Below, one piece after another: positions 1-9,243 of a stretch of 64,000 bases of DNA; the first letter of the stretch is position 1; the number at the start of each line of letters is the position of its first letter. The position numbers and the translations under genes were made by a program. Below the pieces are notes generated by a model. The model made no database searches. It saw only the letters and a list, made by a program, of their open reading frames with translations, and was not told the origin of the DNA. Origin of the DNA: an uncultured Phascolarctobacterium sp. (GTDB taxonomy: Bacteria > Bacillota > Negativicutes > Acidaminococcales > Acidaminococcaceae); the NCBI GenBank assembly GCA_905200645.1, contig CAJKLD010000005.1, positions 1 through 64,000 on the forward strand. Direction: 5' to 3'.

Positions 1-219
1 GCGTTCACGCGAACGTCGGCGCATTTTTAAATTAACTTCTTTGTAGCCAAAGAAGTTACAAGAAATCTCGCGCTTTTCTAAGCGCGGCAAAGAATAGAGC
101 TTCAACCCTTAACAAGCATCGCCTTTATCCGGTCGCAACCAGGCAATAGCTCCCTCAAGGCTAGTAGTTCAAGTTTATTTTTGCTCGCAATACATAGCTT
201 TGGCGGTCTACCGCAAAGT
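1..219. repeat. Hairpin-rich intergenic repeat, tandem unit 1
   Basis: This is the first of two direct copies with a period of 233 bp; the second is at 234-452, with only a handful of substitutions. Each unit holds perfect short inverted repeats: CGTTC/GAACG, AACTTCTTTG/CAAAGAAGTT with loop TAGC, CGCGCTT/AAGCGCG, and a TTTGGCGGT/ACCGCAAA stem with one bulge. I see no credible gene in it; the 78-codon frame at 102-338 only restates the repeat. The unit may start left of the window. Related sequence recurs at 15.8-16.3 kb and around 30.2 and 31.1 kb. Confidence 0.85.
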
Positions 220-233
220 GGGTTGGACTTTCG

Positions 234-452
234 GCGTTCACGCGAACGTCGGCGCATTTTTAAATTAACTTCTTTGTAGCCAAAGAAGTTACAAGAAATC
301 TCGCGCTTTTCTAAGCGCGGCAAAGAATAGAGCTTCAACCCTTAACAAGCATCGCCTTTATCCGGTCGCAACCGGGCAATGGCTCCCTCAAGGCTAGTAA
401 TTCCAGGTTATTTTTGCTCGCAATACATAGCTTTGGCGGTCTACCGCAAAGT
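234..452. repeat. Hairpin-rich intergenic repeat, tandem unit 2
   Basis: This is the second copy of the 219-bp unit, joined to the first by a 14-bp linker. Differences are single substitutions clustered near 370-410. It ends at the bulged stem around GGTCTACCGCAAAG, after which the two copies diverge. The same stem ends the equivalent block at 15955-15978. Confidence 0.85.
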
Positions 453-840
453 TACTTGCACGCCAGCGTTCTGTTTGTACTTGCCTGCACCTAAAATACT
501 CACCGTTGCGTGCTGAATTTTGGCTCGTGTTACACGTAATTTCTAGCAGTAAAAGTAAGCAAGAAGCTTATCTATAATTCGTTCAAAGCACTACCGCAGT
601 CATCGGTGATGTGGTTGTTTGTTTTGCGAATGAACGTTATCATGCCGAAGCGCGTGAGACTTACTGCCTGCAAGTAAGGGTTCTTTTGGATACTTTTACC
701 CTAAAGGGCACGCGTCTTGACCACAAGAAAAGTATCATAACAAACGCTGCGCGTGCGCTTGCACGCCCGCAAGCAAAGGCTCTTTTTGCATACTTTTTAC
801 CCTAAAGGGCACGCGTCGCGCCTTTGCGAAAAAGTATGAT
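453..840. repeat. Continuation of the intergenic repeat; no gene
   Basis: This stretch is collinear with 15980-16190: both carry ACTTACTGCCT, then GGGTTCTTTTGGATACTTTT, then ACAAGAAAAGTATCAT and AACGCTG. Here the GATACTTTT/AAAAGTATC stem is interrupted by ACCCTAAAGGGCACGCGTC. A second stem of the same type, CATACTTTTT/AAAAAGTATG, follows at about 789-838. The 64-codon frame at 611-805 runs through these stems without a ribosome binding site or family resemblance, so I do not call it a gene. Confidence 0.75.
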
Positions 841-860
841 AGGAGCTTCCGCGCAAAAAT

Positions 861-902
861 AAAAAAACGCCCCGGCGCACCGTCAAGCAGCACGCCGAAG
901 CG
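861..902 (-). terminator. Terminator of yajQ
   Basis: On the minus strand a GC-rich stem of about 12 bp, with two or three G-T pairs, is followed by seven T. It lies just beyond the yajQ stop codon. Confidence 0.8.
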
Positions 903-918
903 TAAATTTATATTATTT

Positions 919-1410
919 TTACCGCAGGTTGATAAACTGCAAATCCACGCCGAAATCCTCAGCCTTGAGCATTTGAATAACCGCCTGCAAATCGTCTTTT
1001 TTCGCTCCGGCTACACGCACTTGGTCATCCTGAATCTGCGCCGTAACCTTGAGCTTGGTAGCCTTAATAGCCGCCACAATTTTCTTGCCGTTTTCTTTGG
1101 AAATACCCTGTTGGATTTCCAGCTGTTGACGCACCGTTCCCTTAGCCGCAGGCTCAATTTTTCCCGGCACCAGGCAGCGCAGCGGAATCCCGCGCTTAGC
1201 CATTTTTTGGCGCAGCATATCCAAAATTGCACCCAGCTTGTATTCATCCTCTGCCGCAACCTTTACTTCCTTTTCGCCCAGCTCCACCGAAGCGCTGCTG
1301 CCGCGAAAATCGTAACGCTGAGCAATTTCTTTTTTTACTTGATTGACAGCGTTATCCATTTCCTGCATATCAACTTGGGAAACAACGTCAAAAGAACTAT
1401 CCTTAGCCAT
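919..1410 (-). CDS. yajQ: YajQ family nucleotide-binding protein
   Basis: This 163-residue protein matches the YajQ/DUF520 family in length and in landmarks. It opens with MAKDSSFDVVS, has the RYDFRGS motif near residues 32-38, and ends in the typical DFGVDLQFINLR. Family members form two ferredoxin-like domains that bind nucleotide; in some bacteria YajQ is a cyclic-di-GMP effector, but its role in Firmicutes is not settled. The start is fixed by GCGAGG seven bases upstream of the ATG. It is the last gene of the leftmost minus-strand run, with a terminator directly downstream. Confidence 0.93.
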   Translation of the reverse strand: MAKDSSFDVVSQVDMQEMDNAVNQVKKEIAQRYDFRGSSASVELGEKEVKVAAEDEYKLGAILDMLRQKMAKRGIPLRCLVPGKIEPAAKGTVRQQLEIQQGISKENGKKIVAAIKATKLKVTAQIQDDQVRVAGAKKDDLQAVIQMLKAEDFGVDLQFINLR

Positions 1411-1475
1411 AAATATACCTCGCTTTAAAAATTTTTCAAATTATTATATCATACAGTCTAAAAAGCCTGCAACGG

Positions 1476-1877
1476 TTATCCCCCGTGCTTAGGCTTGGGA
1501 GACTGTCTGCCGTGCATATAAGCATGCTCCTGAGCCAACTCCTGCTGCAGCTTTAAGCCGCTCCACAGGCTGTTGGTAGGCGTCAGCGCCGCTTTTAAAT
1601 CCACCTTTTGCAGCTTACCCTTGCGAATCGCGCTTAGCAGCCGGTCTAAATCAGGTCTGCCAAAGCCGCAGAAAATCAGCATTTCCTCCTGCGCTTCACT
1701 GCCGGTATAACTTTCGTCTGCTGCTTCCACTCCCGGCACGCCTGCCAAATAGCCCAAGGGCTGGGACAAAGCTTCCTGCGGCACCGCTTTAAGCTGCGCC
1801 TTAACCAGCATACACGCCAATTTTAACGCCTGCAAACGCTCCGGAGAAAAATTATAGGCTAAAACTAATTTTTGCAT
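1476..1877 (-). CDS. DUF3783 domain protein
   Basis: This 133-residue protein resembles the DUF3783 family of anaerobic Firmicutes: an N-terminal VLAYNFSPER strand, a PLGYLAG segment near residue 41, a MLIFCGF strand, and a conserved KAALTPTNSLWSGLKLQQEL block near residues 95-114. The function is unknown. It has a clear AAGGAG six bases before the ATG and starts 18 bases after the polC stop, so it is probably co-transcribed with polC. The tail is basic and proline-rich. Confidence 0.75.
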   Translation of the reverse strand: MQKLVLAYNFSPERLQALKLACMLVKAQLKAVPQEALSQPLGYLAGVPGVEAADESYTGSEAQEEMLIFCGFGRPDLDRLLSAIRKGKLQKVDLKAALTPTNSLWSGLKLQQELAQEHAYMHGRQSPKPKHGG

Positions 1878-1895
1878 TTTTAGCTCCTTGTAAAT

Positions 1896-4800
1896 TTAAA
1901 ATAAAGAAATTTGATTGCTTTCCGGCAAACCCGCCAAAACTCCTGCCGCCACCAAGCAGTCGATAACATTTTGTCCAATACCGGCGCGCTGCTTCAAATC
2001 CTCTTGGGAAATATAGGGATTGTTGATGTCGCTGGCTGCCGCAATGGCTTTGGCGGCAATCTCGCCTACGCCGCCGATAGCGCCCAATGGCGGCAGCAGG
2101 CCGTCCTCGGTAATTTTAAATTTGATAGCGTGTGATTTATACAAATCCGGCCGGGCAAATTTAAAGCCGCGGCACATCATTTCGTTAGCCAGCTCCAAAT
2201 AGGTTACGGTAGATTTATCCTGTACAGTAGCCTTAAAGCCTTGTTTGTAAACGTTGGCAATAAAATTCTGCACATAGCTTTGACCTTTAGCCACATAGTT
2301 ATAATCAAAATCCGTCGCCCGCACAGTAAAATAGGCGGCATAAAATTCTTTGGGATAATGCACCTTGCAGTAAGCTATGCGGTAGGCCATCAATACATAC
2401 GCTACGGCGTGAGCCTTAGGGAATAAATATTGTACCTTTTCGCAGGATTTAATATACCATTCAGGAATTTTCGCCGCCTGCATAGCCTCCAGCATTTTGG
2501 GCTCCAAACCCTTTTTAGCAGCCTTGCCCTTACGCACATGCTCCATGGTTTTAAAAGCCAGGCTGGGCTCCACGCCCTTGCTGATTAAGTGCGTCATAAT
2601 ATCATCGCGGGTGGAAATAGTTTCGGCAACGGGTTTGCCCTCTTTGATTAAATCCTGCGCGTTGTTCAGCCACACGTCGGTACCGTGGGAATAACCGGAT
2701 ACGCGCACTACTTCGCTGAATTTTTTCGGCTGTACGTCGTGAATCATTTGGCGCACAAAGGCCGTACCGCATTCGGGAATACCAAAGGTGCCAACCTGGC
2801 TGCCAATATCCTCGGCAGAAACTCCCAGTGAGGTAGTGTTTTGGAAAATGCGCATGGTTTCTTCGTCGCCCACCGGAATATCCTTAGGATGGAACGAGGG
2901 GTCAACCTCTTCCTGCATATATTTTTCCAGCATTTTCAGTACCATGGGATCATCATGGCCCAAAATATCCAGCTTAACCAAACGGTCGTTAATACTGTGA
3001 TAATCATAGTGAGTAGTTATGGTGGGCTCGTCTTTTTTATCGGCAGGACGGTTCATCGGCGTAATATAATGGATATCCATATTACGCGGCACAACCATGA
3101 TACCGCCGGGATGCTGACCGGTAGTACGCTTAATGCCGGCCAGTCCTTCTACCAGCTCCGCTATTTTCGCAGGATGCGCATGCAGATTATTCATTTCATA
3201 ATATTTTTTGATATAGCCGACTGCCGTTTTGTTGGCGACAGTGGCGATTGTACCAGCACGGCACACATTGTCGCGTCCGAAAAGCTCCTCCGTGTACTTG
3301 TGCGCCACTTCCTGGTCGGACATGGGATGGGGACTGGGGTCGTCCGGGTCGTGTCCGCCGGAAAAGTTTAAATCAATATCTGGAACCTTGTCGCCATGGA
3401 AACCCAAAAATACCGCAAACGGAATATCGTGCCCGTCACGCACCATAGGCACACCGCATTCAGGACAATTTTTCGGCACTAAATCGAAGCCGGAATCCAC
3501 CTCGTTATTTAAGAAAAATTCGCTGTGACAGCATTTGGGACAGCGATAATGTGGCTTTAAGGCGTTAACCTCCGTAATTTCCAGCATGGTCGCTACAAAG
3601 GACGAGCCTACGCTGCCACGGGAGCCAACCAAATAACCGCGGTCCAGGGAATGCTTTACTAATTTATGCGCAATGTAATACAGCACGGAAAAGCCGTGGC
3701 CGATAATTGCGTCCAGCTCCATTTTCAGCCTATCTTCCACAATCTGCGGCAGCTTTTCACCGTACCATTCGTGAGCCTTGGCGTAGGAAAGATTTTTTAC
3801 CGCCTCCTCCGCGCCGGGAATGGACGGCGAATACAGCTGGTCGCGGTCCGGCACAGGCTTAAAGCGCTCAATCAGCTCGGCAATTTTATTGGTGTTGGTA
3901 ACTACCACCTCATAGGCAATATCCTTGCCTAAATAAGCAAATTCCTCCAGCATTTCTTCCGTAGTGTGTAAATACAACGGCGGCTGCAGCTCGGCGTCCT
4001 TATAATTTTGCGCCGCCTGCAAAACTGTACGCAGCTTGGCGTCCTCCGGATTGAGAAAATGCACGTCGCAGGTAGCAACTACCAGCTTGTTTAAACGCTT
4101 GGCCAGCTCATAAATTTTGCGATTGTGATTCTGAATATCCTCTACGGTACAGAAGCCTTCCCGCACCAAAAACATATTGTTGCCCGTAGGCTGAATTTCT
4201 AAATAATCATAAAAGCCGGCGATTTCCTCCAGTTCAGCTTCGCCGGCGCCGCTGCGCACTGCCTGATACAGCTCGCCCGCCTCGCAGGCAGAGCCGAGCA
4301 AAAGTCCCTCGCGATGCTCGGCAATAACCTGGCGCGGCAGTAACGGCCGTTTATTTAAATAACGCAGATGGCTGATAGAAACCAGCTTATACAAATTGCG
4401 CAGTCCCGTTTCATTTTGCGCCAAAAGAATAATGTGATTGCTGCGCACCTTGGGGGCACGGCTGGCCTTAATAGTATCAGTCGGCTCCTGATCCATATCC
4501 TTGCCGTCAAAATTACGGTCGCTGATAAGATAGCCTTCCATACCGAAAATCAGTTTAAGGTCGCTGCCCTCTGCCGCATCAAAGCAAAAGGGGAAAGCCT
4601 GCACTACCCCGTGGTCCGTAATCGCCAGCGCCTTGTGCCCCCATTTAATGGCCTGCTTTACTAAAGCTTCCATAGGCGTTAAGCCGTCCATCTTGCTCAT
4701 TTTTGTGTGGCAGTGCAGTTCTACGCGTTTTTCCGGCGCATTATCCATACGCGGTTTTTCCTCGCAGTCCAGCTTCATAATATTAGCAGCCATCATGCTC

Positions 4801-5648
4801 AGCTCGTCCTGCATAAATCTATCGCGGTCCACCTTGCCCTGACAGCGCAGAACCGTTCCGGGTTTTACCTTATTTTTAAATTCGTTACATGCGCGTCTAG
4901 CAGCTGCCGCCTCCTCTTTAGTATTGCGAAAACGCATTTTGATAGTCAGGCCGTTAGTTTCGTCGCACAAATTAAAGGACAAAATAATATCGCCGCTGCC
5001 GCGGATTTCGTGCTCCACAAAGGTTTGCAGATTGCCGTCCTTATCCAGCGTTTTGACAAATTTGCCTTCAACTATGATTTTATCCTCTTCGTCTGCAAGC
5101 GAATCTATTTTTCTGACCTGCCCTTTGATTTTTTTGCCCCATAAAATACCGTCGTCCTTTTTCCCGCCATAAAGAGCATTATAAGCAGCTTCATATTCCT
5201 TATCATAATCCGGTTCCGGCACTTCATTGATTTCCGGAGGCTCGCAATAATCCGGCGGCTCCGTCTGTCCAATTTCCATATCCACAGGCTCCGGCGGCAG
5301 AGGAATTTCCTCCGGCAGCTGTTCGCCGGTACAATCCGTTACAATAACCTCCGGCTCCTGATGAACCGGAGCCAGGCTGCATTTGCTACCGTCTCCGTCG
5401 CAAAGCATCTCCACATGCTGTAAAGAAAAAGCAGCGGCTAATTTTACAGCCGCCGCCTGAATAATACCCTCAGTAAGATGAGCTGAACACGAAAAATGTA
5501 CTTCCCACTGATTGGTAGTTTCATCAATACAAATTTGATTGATATGCATTAAACGCAGCTGCAGCAGTTCACTGGCGGTAAATGTCTGGTCAGACAGAAA
5601 AGCAAAAAATTTTTCTTCATCAGGCACAATACAATATTTAGTCTGCAT
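1896..5648 (-). CDS. polC: DNA polymerase III PolC-type alpha subunit, exonuclease-less
   Basis: This is the replicative polymerase of low-GC Gram-positive bacteria, 1250 residues against roughly 1440 usual. Visible parts in order are an N-terminal domain, an acidic proline-rich linker (about 95-150), an OB fold (about 170-295), a PHP domain (ELHCHTKMSKMDG at 310-322, AITDHG at 342-347), the zinc finger CPKCC...CPECG, the catalytic PDIDLNFSGG segment and the SEVVRVSGYSHGTDVW region. The DnaQ-like exonuclease that normally interrupts the PHP domain is missing. Sequence passes from FGMEGYLISD (368-377) through about 25 linker residues to HIILLAQNETGLRNLYKL (405-422). The frame is intact and polymerase motifs are conserved, so it looks functional but without intrinsic proofreading. 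AAAGGA precedes the ATG. Confidence 0.96.
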   Translation of the reverse strand: MQTKYCIVPDEEKFFAFLSDQTFTASELLQLRLMHINQICIDETTNQWEVHFSCSAHLTEGIIQAAAVKLAAAFSLQHVEMLCDGDGSKCSLAPVHQEPEVIVTDCTGEQLPEEIPLPPEPVDMEIGQTEPPDYCEPPEINEVPEPDYDKEYEAAYNALYGGKKDDGILWGKKIKGQVRKIDSLADEEDKIIVEGKFVKTLDKDGNLQTFVEHEIRGSGDIILSFNLCDETNGLTIKMRFRNTKEEAAAARRACNEFKNKVKPGTVLRCQGKVDRDRFMQDELSMMAANIMKLDCEEKPRMDNAPEKRVELHCHTKMSKMDGLTPMEALVKQAIKWGHKALAITDHGVVQAFPFCFDAAEGSDLKLIFGMEGYLISDRNFDGKDMDQEPTDTIKASRAPKVRSNHIILLAQNETGLRNLYKLVSISHLRYLNKRPLLPRQVIAEHREGLLLGSACEAGELYQAVRSGAGEAELEEIAGFYDYLEIQPTGNNMFLVREGFCTVEDIQNHNRKIYELAKRLNKLVVATCDVHFLNPEDAKLRTVLQAAQNYKDAELQPPLYLHTTEEMLEEFAYLGKDIAYEVVVTNTNKIAELIERFKPVPDRDQLYSPSIPGAEEAVKNLSYAKAHEWYGEKLPQIVEDRLKMELDAIIGHGFSVLYYIAHKLVKHSLDRGYLVGSRGSVGSSFVATMLEITEVNALKPHYRCPKCCHSEFFLNNEVDSGFDLVPKNCPECGVPMVRDGHDIPFAVFLGFHGDKVPDIDLNFSGGHDPDDPSPHPMSDQEVAHKYTEELFGRDNVCRAGTIATVANKTAVGYIKKYYEMNNLHAHPAKIAELVEGLAGIKRTTGQHPGGIMVVPRNMDIHYITPMNRPADKKDEPTITTHYDYHSINDRLVKLDILGHDDPMVLKMLEKYMQEEVDPSFHPKDIPVGDEETMRIFQNTTSLGVSAEDIGSQVGTFGIPECGTAFVRQMIHDVQPKKFSEVVRVSGYSHGTDVWLNNAQDLIKEGKPVAETISTRDDIMTHLISKGVEPSLAFKTMEHVRKGKAAKKGLEPKMLEAMQAAKIPEWYIKSCEKVQYLFPKAHAVAYVLMAYRIAYCKVHYPKEFYAAYFTVRATDFDYNYVAKGQSYVQNFIANVYKQGFKATVQDKSTVTYLELANEMMCRGFKFARPDLYKSHAIKFKITEDGLLPPLGAIGGVGEIAAKAIAAASDINNPYISQEDLKQRAGIGQNVIDCLVAAGVLAGLPESNQISLF

Positions 5649-5698
5649 AATGTTATCCTTTCCTGCTTCCGCTCAAGGAAATTTCTGTCAGCCAAAAC

Positions 5699-6430
5699 TT
5701 AGTATTTAGAGTTTGCCACGCTGACAACGCCCTCAATGCTTTGCAGACCGCGGACAATATCCACGCCCTCCATATTTTTACCAACCTTCAAGTATAAGTC
5801 AATGACTAAATTGTCTTTATCCTTGTTCTTTTTTACGTTCAGGGATTTCACCTGTACGCCGTTAGCGGATAAATAACCTGTGATGTCCGTAATAGCGCCG
5901 TTGCGGTTGCCGGCAGTAATGCGCACAAAGCGCCGGTCAGTACGGCTGGTAGCGGCAAAACGTTTTTCCCAAGTATGAAAAGTTACAAGCGTTATCATGG
6001 TGATTGCCGTAGCAGCAGCGCCTAAAAAATACATGCCGCTGCCAACAGCCAAACCAATAGCAGAAACCATCCACAAGCTTGCCGCCGTAGTTAAGCCACG
6101 AATAGTCAGGCCTTCGTGCAAAATTGTACCTGCGCCTAAAAAGCCAATGCCGCTGACTACTTGAGCAGCAATGCGGGCAGAATCGCGCCGCGCGCCTAAA
6201 TCCGTTTCTTCCACAGCTACAGCAGGATTAATTTCATCAAAGCCATACATAGAAACAAGCATAAACAGAGCCGAACCTACGCACACCAAAATGTGCGTGC
6301 GAAAACCGGCAGGCCTATCGCCGCTGCCTCTTTCAATACCAACAATACCACCGAAAATGGCGGCAACAACCAGCCGGACAACCATCAATATTTCTATATG
6401 ACTCGGTAACCAATTAAGGTTGTCCAACAT
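5699..6430 (-). CDS. MgtC/SapB family membrane protein
   Basis: The 243-residue product has the MgtC signature near the N-terminus (RLVVAAIFGGIVGIERG, then RPAGFRTHILVCVGSAL) and four or five hydrophobic segments up to about residue 150. A C-terminal ACT-like domain follows (about 165-243, with VRITAGNRNGAITDITGYLS). Relatives act in magnesium limitation, acid stress or ATP synthase control; the substrate is not established, so no symbol is given. GAGGTG lies seven bases before the ATG. The gene sits between proS and polC in the same direction and is probably co-transcribed with them. Confidence 0.88.
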   Translation of the reverse strand: MLDNLNWLPSHIEILMVVRLVVAAIFGGIVGIERGSGDRPAGFRTHILVCVGSALFMLVSMYGFDEINPAVAVEETDLGARRDSARIAAQVVSGIGFLGAGTILHEGLTIRGLTTAASLWMVSAIGLAVGSGMYFLGAAATAITMITLVTFHTWEKRFAATSRTDRRFVRITAGNRNGAITDITGYLSANGVQVKSLNVKKNKDKDNLVIDLYLKVGKNMEGVDIVRGLQSIEGVVSVANSKY

Positions 6431-6445
6431 TTACAACACCTCTAT

Positions 6446-8155
6446 TTATAATTCTTGCAAAATTTCTTTGATAGCAGCTACATAGTCGCCGTTCAAAGGC
6501 AGCATTTTTACTTCGCCGCTCTTGCGGATTTTTACTTCCAATTCTCCGGTCTGTAAGGTTTTGGGGCCTACAACCACGCGCAAAGGATAACCAATCAAAT
6601 CGGCGTCCTTAAATTTAACGCCGGGACGCTCCTTGCGGTCGTCAATAACAACCTCTAAGCCTGCGTCCAGCAGCTCATTATAAATTGCTTCGGCTTTAGC
6701 ATTGCTGTCAGCATCTTTTACGTTCACAGGAACCACCAAAACCTGGTACGGAGCAATAGCCGCCGGCCAAATCATGCCGTCCTTATCGTTATTTTGCTCA
6801 ACGGCAGCAGCCATAGTACGGCCAACGCCGATACCGTAGCAGCCCATAACCATCGGCTGCTCCTTGCCGTTTTCATCCAGGAAGGTAGCCTTCATAGCCT
6901 GACTGTATTTGGTGAACAGCTTAAATACCTGACCAACCTCAATACCGCGGGCCTTTTTCACCGGTGCCCCGCAGTGCGGGCAGGGATCGCCTTCAGCCAT
7001 TAAACGGATATCCGCTACATAGGTCGGAGTAAAGTCGCGTCCCGGATTTACATTCAAGAAATGGTAGCCTTCATCGTTAGCACCGCAGCAGATATTGTGC
7101 ATTTTCATAACGCTTTGGTCGACAACAATAATAACCTTTTTAGGATCCAAGCCCACGGGACCCATATAACCGCCAACAGTTCCGGCCTGTGCCAAAAGCT
7201 CCGGTTCAGCCATTTCTACTTCGGTAACGCCAACGGTATTTACTACTTTAATTTCGTTTACTTCGTGATCGCCGCGCACAAAGCACAAAATCAAGCCCTT
7301 TTCGCTTTGGAAAGCTACAGCCTTCATAGATTTTTCTACGGGCAATTTTAAATAAGCACACACATCCTCAATGGTTTTGCAATTGGGAGTCAGCACCTTT
7401 TCCATGGCTTCCGCTTCTTCGGCAGGAGCTTCAATAACGTGCAGCTCGGCCTTTTCAATATCAGCTGCATATTCACATTCGGAGCAGTAAACAATCTCGG
7501 CTTCGCCGCTGTCTGCCAGCACCATAAACTCGTGGCTGCCGTTGCCGCCGATAGCGCCGCTATCTGCTTCAACGGGACGATAGGTTAAACCACAGCGGTC
7601 AAAAATGCAGCTATATGCGTCATACATATCCTCATAGGATTTATCAAGACCGTCCTCATCGCGGTCAAAGGAATAAGCGTCTTTCATAATAAAATCGCGG
7701 CTGCGCATCAAGCCAAAGCGCGGACGGCGTTCGTCGCGGAATTTATCCTGAATTTGATATAAATTCAAGGGCAGCTGACGATAGGAGCGTACATCACTTT
7801 TCACAACGGTAGTTACCATTTCTTCGTGAGTAGGGCCAAGGCAGTATTCATGACCGTGACGGTCCTTTAAACGAATCATCTCTGCGCCGTAAGCGCCCCA
7901 ACGACCGCTCTCCTGCCATATCTCCGCTGGCTGCATAATGGGCATCATAATTTCCTGCGCGCCTTTTCTATCCATTTCCTCGCGGATAATTTTTTCAATC
8001 TTTTTTATTACGCGCCAAGCCAAAGGCAGCAGGGTGTACATACCATTGGTAGATTTACGCATAAAACCTGCGCGCAGCAATAATTGATGGCTGGGGATTT
8101 CCGCCTCAGACGGAACCTCACGCAGGGTGGGTGCATACATTTTAGAAACTCTCAT
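6446..8155 (-). CDS. proS: Prolyl-tRNA synthetase
   Basis: The product, 569 residues, charges tRNA-Pro with proline. It is the long bacterial form: the class II catalytic core (motif 1 around LLPLAWRVIKKIEKIIREEM, motif 2 around FRDERRPRFGLMRSRDF) is interrupted by a YbaK-like editing insertion at about 225-385. Motif 3 follows (GCYGIGVGRTMAA), then an anticodon-binding domain (VLVVPVNVKD onward). Length agrees with the E. coli type. Its ATG overlaps the ispG stop by one base (TAATG), so translation is probably coupled. I see no T-box leader. Confidence 0.97.
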   Translation of the reverse strand: MRVSKMYAPTLREVPSEAEIPSHQLLLRAGFMRKSTNGMYTLLPLAWRVIKKIEKIIREEMDRKGAQEIMMPIMQPAEIWQESGRWGAYGAEMIRLKDRHGHEYCLGPTHEEMVTTVVKSDVRSYRQLPLNLYQIQDKFRDERRPRFGLMRSRDFIMKDAYSFDRDEDGLDKSYEDMYDAYSCIFDRCGLTYRPVEADSGAIGGNGSHEFMVLADSGEAEIVYCSECEYAADIEKAELHVIEAPAEEAEAMEKVLTPNCKTIEDVCAYLKLPVEKSMKAVAFQSEKGLILCFVRGDHEVNEIKVVNTVGVTEVEMAEPELLAQAGTVGGYMGPVGLDPKKVIIVVDQSVMKMHNICCGANDEGYHFLNVNPGRDFTPTYVADIRLMAEGDPCPHCGAPVKKARGIEVGQVFKLFTKYSQAMKATFLDENGKEQPMVMGCYGIGVGRTMAAAVEQNNDKDGMIWPAAIAPYQVLVVPVNVKDADSNAKAEAIYNELLDAGLEVVIDDRKERPGVKFKDADLIGYPLRVVVGPKTLQTGELEVKIRKSGEVKMLPLNGDYVAAIKEILQEL

Positions 8156-9240
8156 TAACGGGATACCTTCCTCTCCAGTAAAATTTTATCTATTTCAGCA
8201 AAAAGCTCGTTAACCAATTTGTCTTCGGAAACTTTGCGCAAAACCTGACCCTTGCGGAAAATCAGGCCCTCGCCGATACCGCCGGCCAAGCCTACATCCG
8301 CTTCTCGTGCTTCGCCGGGGCCGTTTACCACGCAGCCCATAACTGCAACAGTGATTGGCTCGCTGATATCTGCCAGACGACGCTCTACTTCCAAAGCCAG
8401 TTTTTCCAAATTGATACGCGTGCGTCCGCAGGTGGGGCAGCTTATCAGGGTTGGTCCATGCTCGCGCAGGCCCAAGGCTTTCAAAATATCGTAAGCCACT
8501 TTAACCTCGTTCACCGGGTCGCCGGTCAAAGAAACGCGAATCGTATCGCCAATCCCTTCTGCCAAAAGTGCGCCAATCCCCACAGCAGATTTAATAATAC
8601 CGCTGTTGACGGTACCGGCTTCGGTAATGCCCACGTGCAGAGGATAATCGCATTGAGCCGCCATTAAACGGTAGGCAGCCAAGGTTAAAGGCACGTCGTG
8701 CGCTTTCAACGAAATTTTTATATTACGGTAATCCATATCCTCTAAAATATGAATATGCCTCCAGGCAGCCTCAACCAATGCTTCCGCCGTAGGATGACCG
8801 TATTTTTCCAGCAAATCTTTGGGCAGAGAACCGGCATTAACACCAATGCGGATAGGAATATTGCGCTCCCTCGCCGCATCAACTACGGCGCGCACTCTAT
8901 CCTCACCGCCAATATTGCCGGGATTTAAGCGCAAACCGTCAACACCGGCCGCAATAGCAGCCAAGGCCAGCTTATAATCAAAATGAATATCGGCAATGAC
9001 AGGAATCGGACTTTCCCTGCAAATAATTTTCAAGCCCTCGGCTGCCGCCATATCCGGCACAGCACAGCGGATAATATCGCAGCCGGCAGCTGCCAGCTTG
9101 CGAATCTGCGCCAAGGTAGCCGCTGCGTCGTCTGTATGAGTATTAGTCATAGACTGCACGGCAATAGGCGCGTCACCGCCAATCAGCATGCCGCCTACAT
9201 TTAACTGACGTGTTTTTCTGCGTGTAAACACATTCTTCAC
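8155..9240 (-). CDS. ispG: HMBPP synthase (GcpE)
   Basis: IspG makes 4-hydroxy-3-methylbut-2-enyl diphosphate from MEcPP in the non-mevalonate isoprenoid pathway and uses a [4Fe-4S] cluster. The 361-residue protein has a TIM-barrel half with the substrate segments QSMTNT and LRLNPGNIG. The C-terminal cluster site shows ligands in ISCPTCGRT and GCVVNGPGEA. GAGGTG precedes the ATG, and rseP ends three bases upstream. With dxr two genes away it forms a split isoprenoid pair around rseP. Confidence 0.97.
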   Translation of the reverse strand: MKNVFTRRKTRQLNVGGMLIGGDAPIAVQSMTNTHTDDAAATLAQIRKLAAAGCDIIRCAVPDMAAAEGLKIICRESPIPVIADIHFDYKLALAAIAAGVDGLRLNPGNIGGEDRVRAVVDAARERNIPIRIGVNAGSLPKDLLEKYGHPTAEALVEAAWRHIHILEDMDYRNIKISLKAHDVPLTLAAYRLMAAQCDYPLHVGITEAGTVNSGIIKSAVGIGALLAEGIGDTIRVSLTGDPVNEVKVAYDILKALGLREHGPTLISCPTCGRTRINLEKLALEVERRLADISEPITVAVMGCVVNGPGEAREADVGLAGGIGEGLIFRKGQVLRKVSEDKLVNELFAEIDKILLERKVSR

Positions 9241-9243
9241 CTC

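Noticed and set aside
611..805. 64-codon plus-strand frame in the intergenic repeat
   Set aside because: It runs through inverted-repeat stems, has no ribosome binding site, and its equivalent in the copy at 16.1 kb is not open.
2841..3371. 176-codon plus-strand frame inside polC
   Set aside because: It is antisense to conserved polymerase codons, with no start signal and no recognisable family.
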